Source: Ideonella sp. (GTDB taxonomy: Bacteria; Pseudomonadota; Gammaproteobacteria; Burkholderiales; Burkholderiaceae_C). From it: a stretch of 32,935 nt of DNA. Under the pieces are notes generated by a model, which saw only the letters and a program-made list of their open reading frames with translations, was not told the DNA's origin and searched no databases. Both the position numbers and the translations under genes were made by a program. Below, one piece after another: positions 24,687 through 32,694 of this stretch (position 1 is the stretch's first letter; every line of letters starts with the position of its first letter). The stretch is from positions 1-32,935 of the forward strand of contig JALOSQ010000030.1 in the NCBI GenBank assembly GCA_025458335.1. Direction: 5' to 3'.

Positions 24687-24751
24687 GGCCGCGAAGCGCC
24701 CGTCGGCGCGACGAACTCGACGGACGGCGAACAGCGGGCCGGAGCGTTCAT
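24683..24751 (-). CDS. Possible 22-residue leader peptide before the ubiquinone monooxygenase
   Basis: ATG 24751 opens a 22-codon frame (MNAPARCSPSVEFVAPTGAS and two more residues) whose TGA overlaps the GTG of the monooxygenase (GTGA). TACACT, a possible -10 box, ends six bases before this ATG, so the transcript would be leaderless. The frame is not homologous to the protein's N-terminus. It could serve only to bring ribosomes to the GTG, or could be chance. Confidence 0.35.
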   Translation of the reverse strand: MNAPARCSPSVEFVAPTGASRP

Positions 24752-24757
24752 CTCGTC

Positions 24758-24763
24758 AGTGTA
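24758..24763 (-). promoter_or_regulatory. Putative -10 box TACACT for the ubi-dsbC operon
   Basis: TACACT on the minus strand (complement of AGTGTA) lies six bases before ATG 24751 and about 70 bases before GTG 24686. It is ten bases from the divergent TAGAAT box of ychF, so the two promoters overlap and may interfere with each other. Confidence 0.4.
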
Positions 24764-24773
24764 GAGCCGCCTC

Positions 24774-24779
24774 TAGAAT
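24774..24779 (+). promoter_or_regulatory. -10 box TAGAAT of ychF
   Basis: CTCTAGAATCCC lies 93 bases before the ychF ATG. It is the fourth CTAGAAT in this window placed upstream of a gene. The ychF leader (24787-24872) contains no obvious structure that I can name. Confidence 0.5.
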
Positions 24780-24872
24780 CCCGTCCCTTTCATCCGCCGT
24801 TACCGCCGGGCACCGCCCTCGACCGGACGCCCCGAGCGGCTTCGGCGCGGCGGCGGCCGGCGCCGTCCCATC

Positions 24873-25967
24873 ATGAGCCTCAAGTGCGGCATCGTCGGCT
24901 TGCCCAACGTCGGCAAGTCCACGCTCTTCAACGCCCTGACCAAGGCCGGCATCGCCGCCGAGAACTACCCGTTCTGCACGATCGAGCCCAACGTGGGAAT
25001 CGTCGAGCTGCCCGACCCGCGGCTCGCCCGGCTGGCCTCGATCGTCAAGCCCGAGAAGGTGGTGCCGGCGATCGTCGAGTTCGTCGACATCGCCGGCCTG
25101 GTCGCCGGGGCGAGCAAGGGCGAAGGCCTGGGCAACCAGTTCCTCGCGCACATCCGCGAGACCGACGCGGTCGTCAACGTGGTGCGATGCTTCGAGGACC
25201 CGAACGTCATCCACGTCGCCGGCAAGGTCGACCCGATCGCCGACATCGAGGTCATCGAGACCGAGCTGTGCCTGGCCGACCTCGCCACCGTCGAGAAGAC
25301 CCTGGCACGCACCACCAAGGTGGCCAAGGCGGGCGGCGACAAGGAAGCCCAGCGCCTCGTCGACGTGCTGAAGAAGTGCGAAACGGCGCTCAACCAGGGC
25401 CAGCCCGTGCGCACGATCGACTTCGCCAAGGAGGAGCTCGCGGTGCTGCGGCCGCTGTGCCTCATCACCGCGAAGCCCGCGATGTACGTGGGCAACGTTG
25501 CCGAGGACGGGTTCCAGGACAACCCGCTGCTCGACCGGCTGCGCGACCACGCCGGCCGGCAGGGTGCCCCGGTGGTGGCGATCTGCGCGAAGACCGAGGC
25601 CGAGCTGGCGGACATGGGCGACGAGGACCGGGTCCTGTTCCTGGCCGAGATGGGCCAGGACGAACCCGGCCTCAACCGCCTGATCCGCGCGGCGTTCAAG
25701 CTGCTCGGGCTGCAGACCTACTTCACGGCCGGACCGAAGGAGGTCCGGGCCTGGACGATCCACGTCGGCGACACCGCCCCGCAAGCGGCCGGCGTCATTC
25801 ATACCGACTTCGAACGCGGCTTCATCCGCGCGCAGACCATCGCCTTCGACGATTACGTCGCACACGGCGGTGAACAGGGCGCCCGCGAGGCCGGCAAGAT
25901 GCGCGCCGAAGGCCGGGATTACGTGGTGCGCGACGGCGACGTGATGAACTTCCTCTTCAACGTGTGA
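24873..25967 (+). CDS. ychF: YchF (Obg-family GTPase/ATPase)
   Basis: The protein has 364 residues, the standard length. YchF hydrolyses ATP in preference to GTP, binds ribosomes and affects oxidative-stress tolerance. The P-loop GLPNVGKS is at 9-16, the switch II motif [19 protein letters not shown] at 72-90, and the altered G4 motif is in [13 protein letters not shown], matching the NxxE specificity change that favours ATP. The C-terminal TGS domain (about 278-361) includes [13 protein letters not shown], the [12 protein letters not shown] strand and the final [12 protein letters not shown]. The downstream sensor kinase starts 22 bases later on the same strand, possibly in the same transcript. 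Confidence 0.97.
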   Translation: MSLKCGIVGLPNVGKSTLFNALTKAGIAAENYPFCTIEPNVGIVELPDPRLARLASIVKPEKVVPAIVEFVDIAGLVAGASKGEGLGNQFLAHIRETDAVVNVVRCFEDPNVIHVAGKVDPIADIEVIETELCLADLATVEKTLARTTKVAKAGGDKEAQRLVDVLKKCETALNQGQPVRTIDFAKEELAVLRPLCLITAKPAMYVGNVAEDGFQDNPLLDRLRDHAGRQGAPVVAICAKTEAELADMGDEDRVLFLAEMGQDEPGLNRLIRAAFKLLGLQTYFTAGPKEVRAWTIHVGDTAPQAAGVIHTDFERGFIRAQTIAFDDYVAHGGEQGAREAGKMRAEGRDYVVRDGDVMNFLFNV

Positions 25968-25989
25968 AGGCCGCTCGCCGGGCGTCGGG

Positions 25990-28900
25990 ATGACCACGAC
26001 CACGAGCGCAGTGCCGCTCGACTCGGCGGCCGGCCCCTCGTCGACCCGGCTGCCGGAGTCGCGCCTGGCCACGCATCCGGGCGCCGCGCGCTCTTCGCGA
26101 CCGACCGACACCCACCCCTCGCGAACCGGGCGCCCGATGCCGCGTGCGAGCGCGCCGCCGTGGGCGCTGGTGGTGGCAGGCACCGCGATCGCCTATGCCG
26201 TGCTGGGCTGGCTCGGCATGTTGCTGGCGATCTCCCCCAGCCCCGCCTCGCCGATGTACCCGGCCGCGGGCCTCGCGCTGGCCGCCACGCTCGTGTTCGG
26301 TCTGCCGGCCGCCATCGGCACCGCGCTCGGCAGCGTCGCCGTCAACCTGGGCCACGCGACGAGCCTGGGCCCCATCGGGCCGTCCACCGTGGCCGCGGCC
26401 GCGGCGATCGGCGCGGGCGCGACGCTGCAGGCGCTGGCTGCGCGCGCGCTGCTGCGGCAGGTCTTCCGGGTGGCGCCCGGTCTCACCGAACCGCGCGACG
26501 TGCTGCGCTTCATGGCCGTCGGCGCCGGGTGCTGTGCGATCAGCGCAAGCGTCGCGCACGCGGCGCTCGTCGCCACGGGGGCCATCCCGCCGAGCGGTCT
26601 CGCGGTGTCGTGGCTGACCTGGTTGGTCGGCGACGCGCTGGGGGTGCTGATCGGTGCGCCCATCGCGTTGACCCTCATCGGCCAGCCGCGCAGCGACTGG
26701 GCTCCGCGCCGGGTGAACGTGGGCCTGCCCCTGATGGTCGCCACCGCGGTGACGGCGCTCGCGATCGTCCTGGTGCAGAGCTGGGAGCGCGAGCAGGCCG
26801 CGCAGCAGACGGAGGCTGCGGCTCGCCAGGTGCGCAGCGCGCTCGAAGTGCGGGCCCGCGATGCCCAGCACGCCTTGGAGGCCGTGCGCGGCGCGATCGC
26901 CGTCACCGGCGGCGTCGACCGGGCCCTGTTCGCGACGCTCGCCGCCCCGTGGCTGGCCGCCGACATGCCGGTCAGCGCCATCGCGTGGTTCGTGCCCGTG
27001 CCGCCAGGACAGGCTGCGGCGCTGGAGGCCGCGGTCCGCGCCGAGGGACGTCCGGAGTTCGCGAGCTACCGGGTGTTCAACCTCCCGGACCCGGGCCAGT
27101 CGACCGCGGCGCCGATCGGCCCCGGCGAGGAGGTCCTCGCGATGCGGTTCGTCGAGCCGCTGGCCGGTCAGCAGGAAGCGCTCGGCGTCAACCTGCTGTC
27201 AATCGGCGCGGCGCGGGAGGCCGCCCGCAGCACGATCGCCAACGGCCGTGCCGCGACCAGCGACCCGTTCGTGCTCAACCCCGGCACCTCCGGGTCGGGC
27301 ACCGTGGTCGCGGTCCACGGCGCTGTGCGCGTGCCCGACGGTAGCGGCGCCGGTGCCCTGCGCGGTGTCGTGTCGGTGGTCCTGCGGCTGGACGACCTCG
27401 TGCTGCCCGCGCTCTCCGCCGCGCCGGCCGGCACGGTGCTGTGCCTGTTCGACGCCGATGCACCGGAACCCGTGCGCCGCCTCTGGGGCACGCCGGGCTG
27501 CGAGGCGGCCGGTCCGCACGATGAGCCGCTCCAGCGCTCGACGGTGTCGGTCGCTGGCCAGGTCTGGCAGGTCGCGGTGCGACGCGACGCGTCCGCGCCA
27601 GAGGGCCTCGGGCCGACGAATGTCTGGATGTTCGCGCTGCTCGGTCTGCTGGCCACCGCGATGTTCGGCGCGCTGATGCTCATCGTGACCGGGCGCACCC
27701 GCCGCATCGAGGCCGCGGTGCGTGCGCGCACGGCGCAGCTCGAGGCGCAGGCACGAGAGCGTGCCCGTGCCGAATCGGCCTTGCGCGAGAGCGAGCAGCG
27801 CTTTCGCAACATCCTGAACACGGTGCCGATCGGGGTCGTCTACACCGACCTGTCCGGCCAGATCCGCCAGGCCAACCCGAAGTTCTGCGAGCTGCTGGGG
27901 TACTCGCCCGACGAGCTCGCGCAGCGCCGCGCCCAGGACCTGACCGACGAGCAGGACCTGAACCAGGAAATGGAGCTGTCCGTGCGCCTGGTGCGTGGCG
28001 AGCTGCCCGGCTACCGCCTGAACAAGCGCTACATCGCGCGCGACGGCCGACGGGTCTGGGTCCGGTCGGTCGTCTCGACGCTGCGTGACGAGAACGGCCA
28101 GCCGCGCCGGATCGTGGGCGTGGCGGAGGACATCACCGAGCAGCTGCGGCTGGCCGAGGCCGAGCGCGCACGCGAGACCGCAGAGGCCGCCAATCGGGCG
28201 AAGAGCGACTTCCTCTCGCGCATGAGCCACGAGCTGCGGACGCCGCTGAACGCGATGCTCGGCTTCGCGCAGCTGCTCGAACTCGACCAGCGCAGCCCGC
28301 TGAGCGACGCTCAGCGGCCGTGGGTGTCGCAGATCCAGCAGGCCGGCTGGCACCTGCTCGAGATGATCAACGACGTGCTCGACCTTTCGCGCATCGAGTC
28401 GGGCACGCTGCGGCTGCAGCTCGAGCCGATCGACATCCGCGAGCAGGTCGACGCTTCGGCCGCCCTGATCGAACGTGACGCCCTGCGGCGCGGGCTGACG
28501 CTGAGCACGCACATCGATCCGGCCGCCGCGCGGGTCGTCGGCGATGCGACACGGGTCAAGCAGATCCTGACGAACCTGCTGACCAATGCGGTCAAGTACA
28601 ACCGCGACGGTGGCCGCATCGAGTTGACGACGCGCCTCGCCGCCGACGGCCACCGCGTCGAGATCGACGTCAGCGACACCGGGCTCGGGATGACCGACGA
28701 GCAGCTGGCGCACCTGTTCGAGCCGTTCAACCGCCTGGGACGCGAGCGCACCAGCACCGAGGGCACGGGCATCGGGCTCGTCATCAGCCGGCGCCTCGCC
28801 GAACTGATGGACGGCTTGCTCACGGCCCGCAGCCGCAGCGGCGAAGGGTCGAGATTCGTGCTCAGCCTGCCCCGCGCCCCGGTGGCCGACACGGCCGCGG

Positions 28901-29328
28901 AACCGGAACCCAGGGCCGACGATCCGGAACTCGCCTACCACCAGCGGGTGGTGCACTACGTCGAGGACAACGAGACCAACATCGAGGTGATGCGCGGCAT
29001 CCTGGCGCAACGCCCGCAGGTCCGGCTCGAGGTGTCGACCACGGTGGCCCAGGGCCTGGCACGGTTGGCTCGCCAGCGAGTCGACCTGATCCTGCTCGAC
29101 ATGCACCTGCCCGACGGCACCGGCCTCGACGTGCTGGCGGCGCTTCGTGCCGATCCGGCGCTGCGATCGGTCCCGGTCGTCGTGGTGTCGGCGGATGCGA
29201 TGGCCAGCCAGGTCGACGCGGCGCTCGCTGCCGGTGCGTCGGCGTACCTCACCAAGCCGGTGAGCGTGTCCGAGCTGCTGCGGGTCGTCGACCAGCGGCT
29301 CGACGAGGCCGACACCGCCTTCGGCTGA
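25990..29328 (+). CDS. Hybrid sensor histidine kinase (MASE1-CHASE-PAS-HisKA-HATPase-REC)
   Basis: The protein has 1112 residues. A variable N-terminal tail (1-50, Ser/Thr/Pro-rich) precedes a MASE1-type multi-helix membrane domain (about 53-245, with SPMYPAAGLALAATLVFGLPAAIG). A CHASE-like periplasmic sensor domain follows (about 265-475, with FVPV and AMRFVEPLAGQQEALGVNLLS), then a transmembrane helix near 545-568. A PAS domain is at about 597-720, and HisKA has phosphorylated H747 in MSHELRTPLNAMLGF. HATPase_c is at about 845-960 with DTGLGMTDEQ and GTGIGLVIS. The C-terminal receiver domain has acceptor D1037 in LILLDMHLPDGTG and the lysine in LTKPVS. No Hpt domain or output regulator is encoded nearby, so its target is unknown. 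A second ATG at codon 50 is an alternative start. Confidence 0.93.
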   Translation: MTTTTSAVPLDSAAGPSSTRLPESRLATHPGAARSSRPTDTHPSRTGRPMPRASAPPWALVVAGTAIAYAVLGWLGMLLAISPSPASPMYPAAGLALAATLVFGLPAAIGTALGSVAVNLGHATSLGPIGPSTVAAAAAIGAGATLQALAARALLRQVFRVAPGLTEPRDVLRFMAVGAGCCAISASVAHAALVATGAIPPSGLAVSWLTWLVGDALGVLIGAPIALTLIGQPRSDWAPRRVNVGLPLMVATAVTALAIVLVQSWEREQAAQQTEAAARQVRSALEVRARDAQHALEAVRGAIAVTGGVDRALFATLAAPWLAADMPVSAIAWFVPVPPGQAAALEAAVRAEGRPEFASYRVFNLPDPGQSTAAPIGPGEEVLAMRFVEPLAGQQEALGVNLLSIGAAREAARSTIANGRAATSDPFVLNPGTSGSGTVVAVHGAVRVPDGSGAGALRGVVSVVLRLDDLVLPALSAAPAGTVLCLFDADAPEPVRRLWGTPGCEAAGPHDEPLQRSTVSVAGQVWQVAVRRDASAPEGLGPTNVWMFALLGLLATAMFGALMLIVTGRTRRIEAAVRARTAQLEAQARERARAESALRESEQRFRNILNTVPIGVVYTDLSGQIRQANPKFCELLGYSPDELAQRRAQDLTDEQDLNQEMELSVRLVRGELPGYRLNKRYIARDGRRVWVRSVVSTLRDENGQPRRIVGVAEDITEQLRLAEAERARETAEAANRAKSDFLSRMSHELRTPLNAMLGFAQLLELDQRSPLSDAQRPWVSQIQQAGWHLLEMINDVLDLSRIESGTLRLQLEPIDIREQVDASAALIERDALRRGLTLSTHIDPAAARVVGDATRVKQILTNLLTNAVKYNRDGGRIELTTRLAADGHRVEIDVSDTGLGMTDEQLAHLFEPFNRLGRERTSTEGTGIGLVISRRLAELMDGLLTARSRSGEGSRFVLSLPRAPVADTAAEPEPRADDPELAYHQRVVHYVEDNETNIEVMRGILAQRPQVRLEVSTTVAQGLARLARQRVDLILLDMHLPDGTGLDVLAALRADPALRSVPVVVVSADAMASQVDAALAAGASAYLTKPVSVSELLRVVDQRLDEADTAFG

Positions 29329-29396
29329 CGCCCGGCCCTGCGCGCGACCGACGCGGGGTCGGGGCAAGCGCCGTCCGACCGCCCTTCACGTCGGCT

Positions 29397-30620
29397 TCAG
29401 GGGAACGCAAAGCTCAGCGGCGGCACCGCGGGCAGATTGAGATTGACGTCCTGCTCCTTCACGGTCGCGAAGCCCGGCGCGGTGGCCTCGGCCCGGTACA
29501 GCCCGGCCGCCGGGGCATCGGCGGTCAGCGTGATCGAGGCCGGGCTGGCCGCGTAGGCCGCCCGCTGGGGTGCTGCTATCGGCAACGAGAAGCCGAAGGA
29601 ACCGTCGGCCGCATTGACCGGGCGCCCGGCGACTTCGACCGTGCGACCGCCCGCCAGGGCCTGCAGGATGCGCACGGTCGAGAGGTTGTCCGTCACCGGT
29701 GGGGTCAGCGCGACGGCGCCGTCGATCGTGCGCTCGGCACTCGTCGGCGGCGCGATGCGGACCGTGGCGGAGCCCACCAGCGTCGGCGTGGCCGCCTGCA
29801 CCGGGACGCCGGTGATCACGGCAGTGGCGCGACCCGGCGCGGTGACCACCAGGTCGTACGCCCCGGGAGGCAACAGGTTGAGCTCGAAGCGCCCCTCCTG
29901 GCCGCTGCCGGACGCGACGGGCGGCGTCGCCCGGATCACGCGCCCGCCCTGCTGGACCGACACGGAGGTGGACCCCGACGCGATGGCCGGGTCGACGAAT
30001 CCGATGACACGCAATCCGGCGTCGCTCAGGCGCGGCAGCACGGCAATGACCGGCTTGAGCAGGAACTTGCCCGAGTTCCCCGCCCTGACGACCGAGCGGC
30101 AGGCGTCGAAGTCGAGCACCACGTCGGCCAGCTGGCCCTCGGGCACGGTGATGTCGACGTTCAGCTTGAGGCCCGTCTGCTGGCCGCTCGGCGTGTCGAG
30201 GGGTCGCTCGCTGCCGCCAGTTGGCTTGACGGAATTGGCCAGCGGGTTGCCGGGCGTGTTCTGTGCGAGCAGGAGACGCAGTTGCGTGTACGTGCCGGCG
30301 GGCAGCTCGGCCTGGCCGAGCTCGGCGATCACGCCGTTGGTGAGCTTGAGCAGGTCGAAGCGCCGCGGAGCGTCTGCGAAGTCGACCACCGTGCGCCAGC
30401 CGGCGTCCGTTTCGCCCGCTGACGCCACCTGGTGCACCTGCACCGCGCGGATCGCCACGTTCACCTCGTCGTAGCCGCAGGCCGGCGCATCGGTCAGGCC
30501 GATCCGGAGCGTGCCCGACTGGGGCGAGCCGGTGCCGCCGATGCCACCGCCGCACGCCGCCATCGCGAGCACGAGTCCGGCGGCGAATGCGGTCTTGAGC
30601 CACTGCAGCGTCTTGTTCAT
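29397..30620 (-). CDS. DUF4382 lipoprotein
   Basis: The protein has 407 residues with a lipoprotein signal: charged MNKTLQWLK, hydrophobic stretch and LAMAAC at 18-23, with C23 lipidated. The -3 position is Met, not the usual Leu, so the lipobox is slightly unusual. The mature part starts with a Gly/Ser-rich tether and then the DUF4382 domain: TLRIGLTDAPACGYDEVNVAIRAVQVH and ADVVLDFDACRSVV. The rest contains carboxypeptidase regulatory-like beta repeats (RFELNLLPPGAYDLVVTAPG, and SITLTADAPAAGLYRAEATAPGF). It should sit in the outer or inner membrane facing the periplasm; its function is unknown. Its ATG overlaps the DUF6502 gene stop by four bases. Confidence 0.88.
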   Translation of the reverse strand: MNKTLQWLKTAFAAGLVLAMAACGGGIGGTGSPQSGTLRIGLTDAPACGYDEVNVAIRAVQVHQVASAGETDAGWRTVVDFADAPRRFDLLKLTNGVIAELGQAELPAGTYTQLRLLLAQNTPGNPLANSVKPTGGSERPLDTPSGQQTGLKLNVDITVPEGQLADVVLDFDACRSVVRAGNSGKFLLKPVIAVLPRLSDAGLRVIGFVDPAIASGSTSVSVQQGGRVIRATPPVASGSGQEGRFELNLLPPGAYDLVVTAPGRATAVITGVPVQAATPTLVGSATVRIAPPTSAERTIDGAVALTPPVTDNLSTVRILQALAGGRTVEVAGRPVNAADGSFGFSLPIAAPQRAAYAASPASITLTADAPAAGLYRAEATAPGFATVKEQDVNLNLPAVPPLSFAFP

Positions 30621-31492
30621 GGCGAGACGTCCTCCGCGCCGGAACCGCCGGCCATGCGGCGTTCCTCGAAGTAGTAGATGCCCAGCCCGACGCGGGCCCG
30701 CGGCTGCGGGTCGTCCTGCGGACCGAGCTCGGCGTCGCGCCGTGACAGCCAGGCGTCGAAGTGCTCCAGCAGCGCCTGCGCCTGCGTCGCGCTGAGGCGA
30801 CGGAACTCCGGCAGTTCGTCCACCGGAATGCTGTCGTACATCACCTTTCGCTGGAACCGCGGGTCGGTCGCGCCGTGCCGGATGTTGTGGTCGATCGTCT
30901 CGATGAGGTCGGCCACGTCGTGGCCGAGGATCAGGAGCTTGTCGGCCTCGCTTCGCTGGGGCACGTAGGCCCGGGCGACCGGCACGAAGCGGCCGTCGTC
31001 CTGGGCCGCGACCGCACCCACGTGCAGCAGTTCGTCCAGCACGGCGCGCGCGGGCATGTCGCCGCTGTGCAGGCGCACGAGTTCCGAGAAGCTCGGATCG
31101 CCGTCGATCGGCAGCGGCACTGGCGTACCGCGGGCGTCGTGGAACCGCGGATCGCGGATCCAGCCGGCCAGCACACGCGCGGCGCGGTTGTAGCGCTCGC
31201 TAGCCAACGCCTCGGCCGGCTCGGCGTCGCCGCGGGCCCAGCGCTGCACGTCCTTGCGCGTCAGCCCGGTGAGGATCGAGACCCGCGACAGGCTCGGCCG
31301 CTTGCCTGGCAGGCCGAAGTCGGCTAGCGCCACGTCGACGTAAGCCTGCTTGGCCAGCGCCTCGAACGCCCCGAACGCGACGCCGTGACGCAAGAGCACG
31401 CGCACGAGTGGCCGCAGCAGCCGAAGGACGGCGGCGGCGAGCACCTGGTTCGAGACCGTGGGGGCGTCCATCTCTTGGGATGATCGTCCCAT
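30617..31492 (-). CDS. DUF6502-like protein with a helix-turn-helix-like segment
   Basis: The protein has about 291 residues from ATG 31492. A TTG one codon upstream (31495) and an ATG at 31471 are alternative starts. The segment PSLSRVSILTGLTRKDVQRWA (around residues 67-86) resembles a helix-turn-helix recognition unit. The rest is helical with LELL-type motifs and ends RVGLGIYYFEERR. I associate this with DUF6502, a family of unknown function often encoded beside DUF4382 lipoproteins; that link is from memory. It may regulate the pair (inference). The coding region begins 219 bases from the divergent rpoH start, and a palindromic GGGA-TGATCG-TCCC (31477-31490) lies across its first codons. 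Confidence 0.82.
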   Translation of the reverse strand: MGRSSQEMDAPTVSNQVLAAAVLRLLRPLVRVLLRHGVAFGAFEALAKQAYVDVALADFGLPGKRPSLSRVSILTGLTRKDVQRWARGDAEPAEALASERYNRAARVLAGWIRDPRFHDARGTPVPLPIDGDPSFSELVRLHSGDMPARAVLDELLHVGAVAAQDDGRFVPVARAYVPQRSEADKLLILGHDVADLIETIDHNIRHGATDPRFQRKVMYDSIPVDELPEFRRLSATQAQALLEHFDAWLSRRDAELGPQDDPQPRARVGLGIYYFEERRMAGGSGAEDVSP

Positions 31493-31612
31493 CAAGAACG
31501 GATCTCAACGCAAGCTTGTGATGGCTTGTAAGCACTGAGGGCCTTGTTCGGGCGGCGGTCGACGCCGACGCGAACGGTGCCTCAATCCCGACGGCATGAG
31601 CGAAGTAGTAAG

Positions 31613-31628
31613 TGTGCATTTGCTCACT
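31613..31628 (+). promoter_or_regulatory. Possible CRP-like site upstream of rpoH
   Basis: TGTGC-ATTTGC-TCACT matches the CRP consensus TGTGA-N6-TCACA at 8 of 10 positions, and flanking bases extend the symmetry (AAG ... CTT). Its centre (31620.5) is about 60 bases before the predicted rpoH transcription start, close to the class I position. It could equally belong to the divergent DUF6502 gene. Confidence 0.35.
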
Positions 31629-31643
31629 TGATTCCGTGCCGGT

Positions 31644-31670
31644 TTAGCACTCGCGCGCGTCGAGTGCTAA
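31644..31670 (+). promoter_or_regulatory. CIRCE operator (HrcA repressor site) at the rpoH promoter
   Basis: TTAGCACTC (31644-31652), nine-base spacer (31653-31661), GAGTGCTAA (31662-31670) is an exact match to the CIRCE consensus TTAGCACTC-N9-GAGTGCTAA. The HrcA repressor binds this element and loses activity on heat stress. It lies 42 bases before the rpoH ATG and is the only perfect copy in the window. HrcA control of groESL is well known; control of rpoH itself is less common. Confidence 0.95.
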
Positions 31671-31673
31671 AGT
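31644..31673 (+). promoter_or_regulatory. Predicted rpoH sigma-70 promoter overlapping CIRCE
   Basis: TTAGCA (31644-31649, 4 of 6 to TTGACA) and TAAAGT (31668-31673, 4 of 6 to TATAAT) are 18 bases apart, with an extended -10 TG at 31665-31666. Both hexamers lie within or overlap the CIRCE arms, so HrcA binding would exclude RNA polymerase. The expected start is near 31680, leaving a leader of about 32 bases. Confidence 0.5.
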
Positions 31674-31711
31674 CGCGGAACCTTACGGGTTTCCATGAGG
31701 TCAACAACTGC

Positions 31712-32656
31712 ATGAACACGCCCACCCCCTCGGCTGTGAACCCCGGCGTCGGCACGCTCGCGCTGCGCGACCCGTGGGCCATGGTGCCCTCGCTGGGCAA
31801 CCTCGACGCCTATGTCACCGCGGTCAACCGCATGCCGATGCTGACGGCCGAAGAGGAGCGCTCCCTGGCGCGCCGTTTCCGCGACACGGGCGACCTGCAC
31901 GCGGCGGGGCAGATGGTGCTGTCGCACCTGCGCCTGGTGGTGTCGGTGTCGCGGCAGTACCTGGGCTACGGACTGCCGCAGGGCGACCTGATCCAGGAAG
32001 GCAATGTCGGCCTGATGAAGGCCGTCAAGCGCTTCGACCCCGAGCAGGGCGTGCGGCTCGTCAGCTATGCGCTGCACTGGATCAAGGCCGAGATCCACGA
32101 GTACATCCTGCGCAACTGGCGCATGGTGAAGGTGGCCACCACCAAGGCCCAGCGCAAGCTGTTCTTCAACCTGCGCTCGATGAAGCAAGGCCTCAAGGGC
32201 GAGGCGGCCGACGGCGAGACCCACCGCGCCACGCTGACGCCCGCCGAGGCCAACCGTGTCGCCCGCGAACTGAACGTCAAGCCGGAAGAGGTCCTCGAGA
32301 TGGAGACTCGCCTCGCCGGCGGCGACATCGCGCTGGAGGCCCCCGTCGAGGATGGCGAGGAGGCGTTCTCGCCGATCGCCTACCTGGCTGACGAATCCAG
32401 CGAGCCGACGCGCGTGCTGGAGGCCCGTCGGCGCGACCGGATCGCGGGTGAAGGCATCCTGCAGGCCCTCGAGGTGCTGGACGCGCGCAGCCGGCGGATC
32501 GTCGAGGAGCGCTGGCTCAAGGTCAACGACGACGCCAGTGGCGGCATGACGCTGCACGAACTCGCCGCCGAGTACGGGGTGAGCGCTGAGCGGATCCGGC
32601 AGATCGAGTCCGCGGCGATGAAGAAGATGCGCAAGGCCCTCGAGGCGCGGCCCTGA
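31712..32656 (+). CDS. rpoH: RpoH, heat-shock sigma factor (sigma-32)
   Basis: The protein has 314 residues. Sigma-32 directs RNA polymerase to heat-shock promoters. Region 2 reads DLIQEGNVGLMKAVKRFDPEQGVRLVSYALHWIKAEIHEYILRNW, the RpoH box QRKLFFNLR is at 148-156, and region 4 ends MTLHELAAEYGVSAERIRQIESAAMKKMRKAL. The ATG at 31712 follows GAGG (31697-31700) at 11 bases; a longer open frame upstream from 31544 passes through the promoter and CIRCE and is not coding. HrcA control is expected from the operator. Convergent with the SCO gene downstream. Confidence 0.97.
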   Translation: MNTPTPSAVNPGVGTLALRDPWAMVPSLGNLDAYVTAVNRMPMLTAEEERSLARRFRDTGDLHAAGQMVLSHLRLVVSVSRQYLGYGLPQGDLIQEGNVGLMKAVKRFDPEQGVRLVSYALHWIKAEIHEYILRNWRMVKVATTKAQRKLFFNLRSMKQGLKGEAADGETHRATLTPAEANRVARELNVKPEEVLEMETRLAGGDIALEAPVEDGEEAFSPIAYLADESSEPTRVLEARRRDRIAGEGILQALEVLDARSRRIVEERWLKVNDDASGGMTLHELAAEYGVSAERIRQIESAAMKKMRKALEARP

Positions 32657-32669
32657 GGGCCTGTGTCGC

Positions 32670-32694
32670 CCGGGGCGTCGCCTGACGACCCCGG
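32670..32694. terminator. Weak hairpin between rpoH and the SCO gene
   Basis: GTCG-CCTGA-CGAC with outer CCGGG and CCCGG gives about nine pairs with a bulge in the 125-base gap between the convergent genes (32657-32781). There is no T-run. The rest of the gap shows an imperfect CGCGTT-CGCGAAACGCG inverted repeat and nothing else I can name. Confidence 0.3.

Noticed and set aside
29341-29396. Terminator hairpin between the sensor kinase and DUF4382 gene (CCGAC-GCGGG-GTCGG)
   Set aside because: Only five pairs and no T-run; too weak to list as a feature in a GC-rich background.
31677-31705. Sigma-E type promoter GGAACCT ... TCAAC before rpoH
   Set aside because: Spacing is 17 bases and the -10 lacks the final A of TCnnA; the sigma-70 hexamers overlapping CIRCE are a better fit.
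31544-31711. N-terminal extension of rpoH upstream to 31544
   Set aside because: It would translate through the CIRCE operator and promoter; the family N-terminus and ribosome site agree with ATG 31712.
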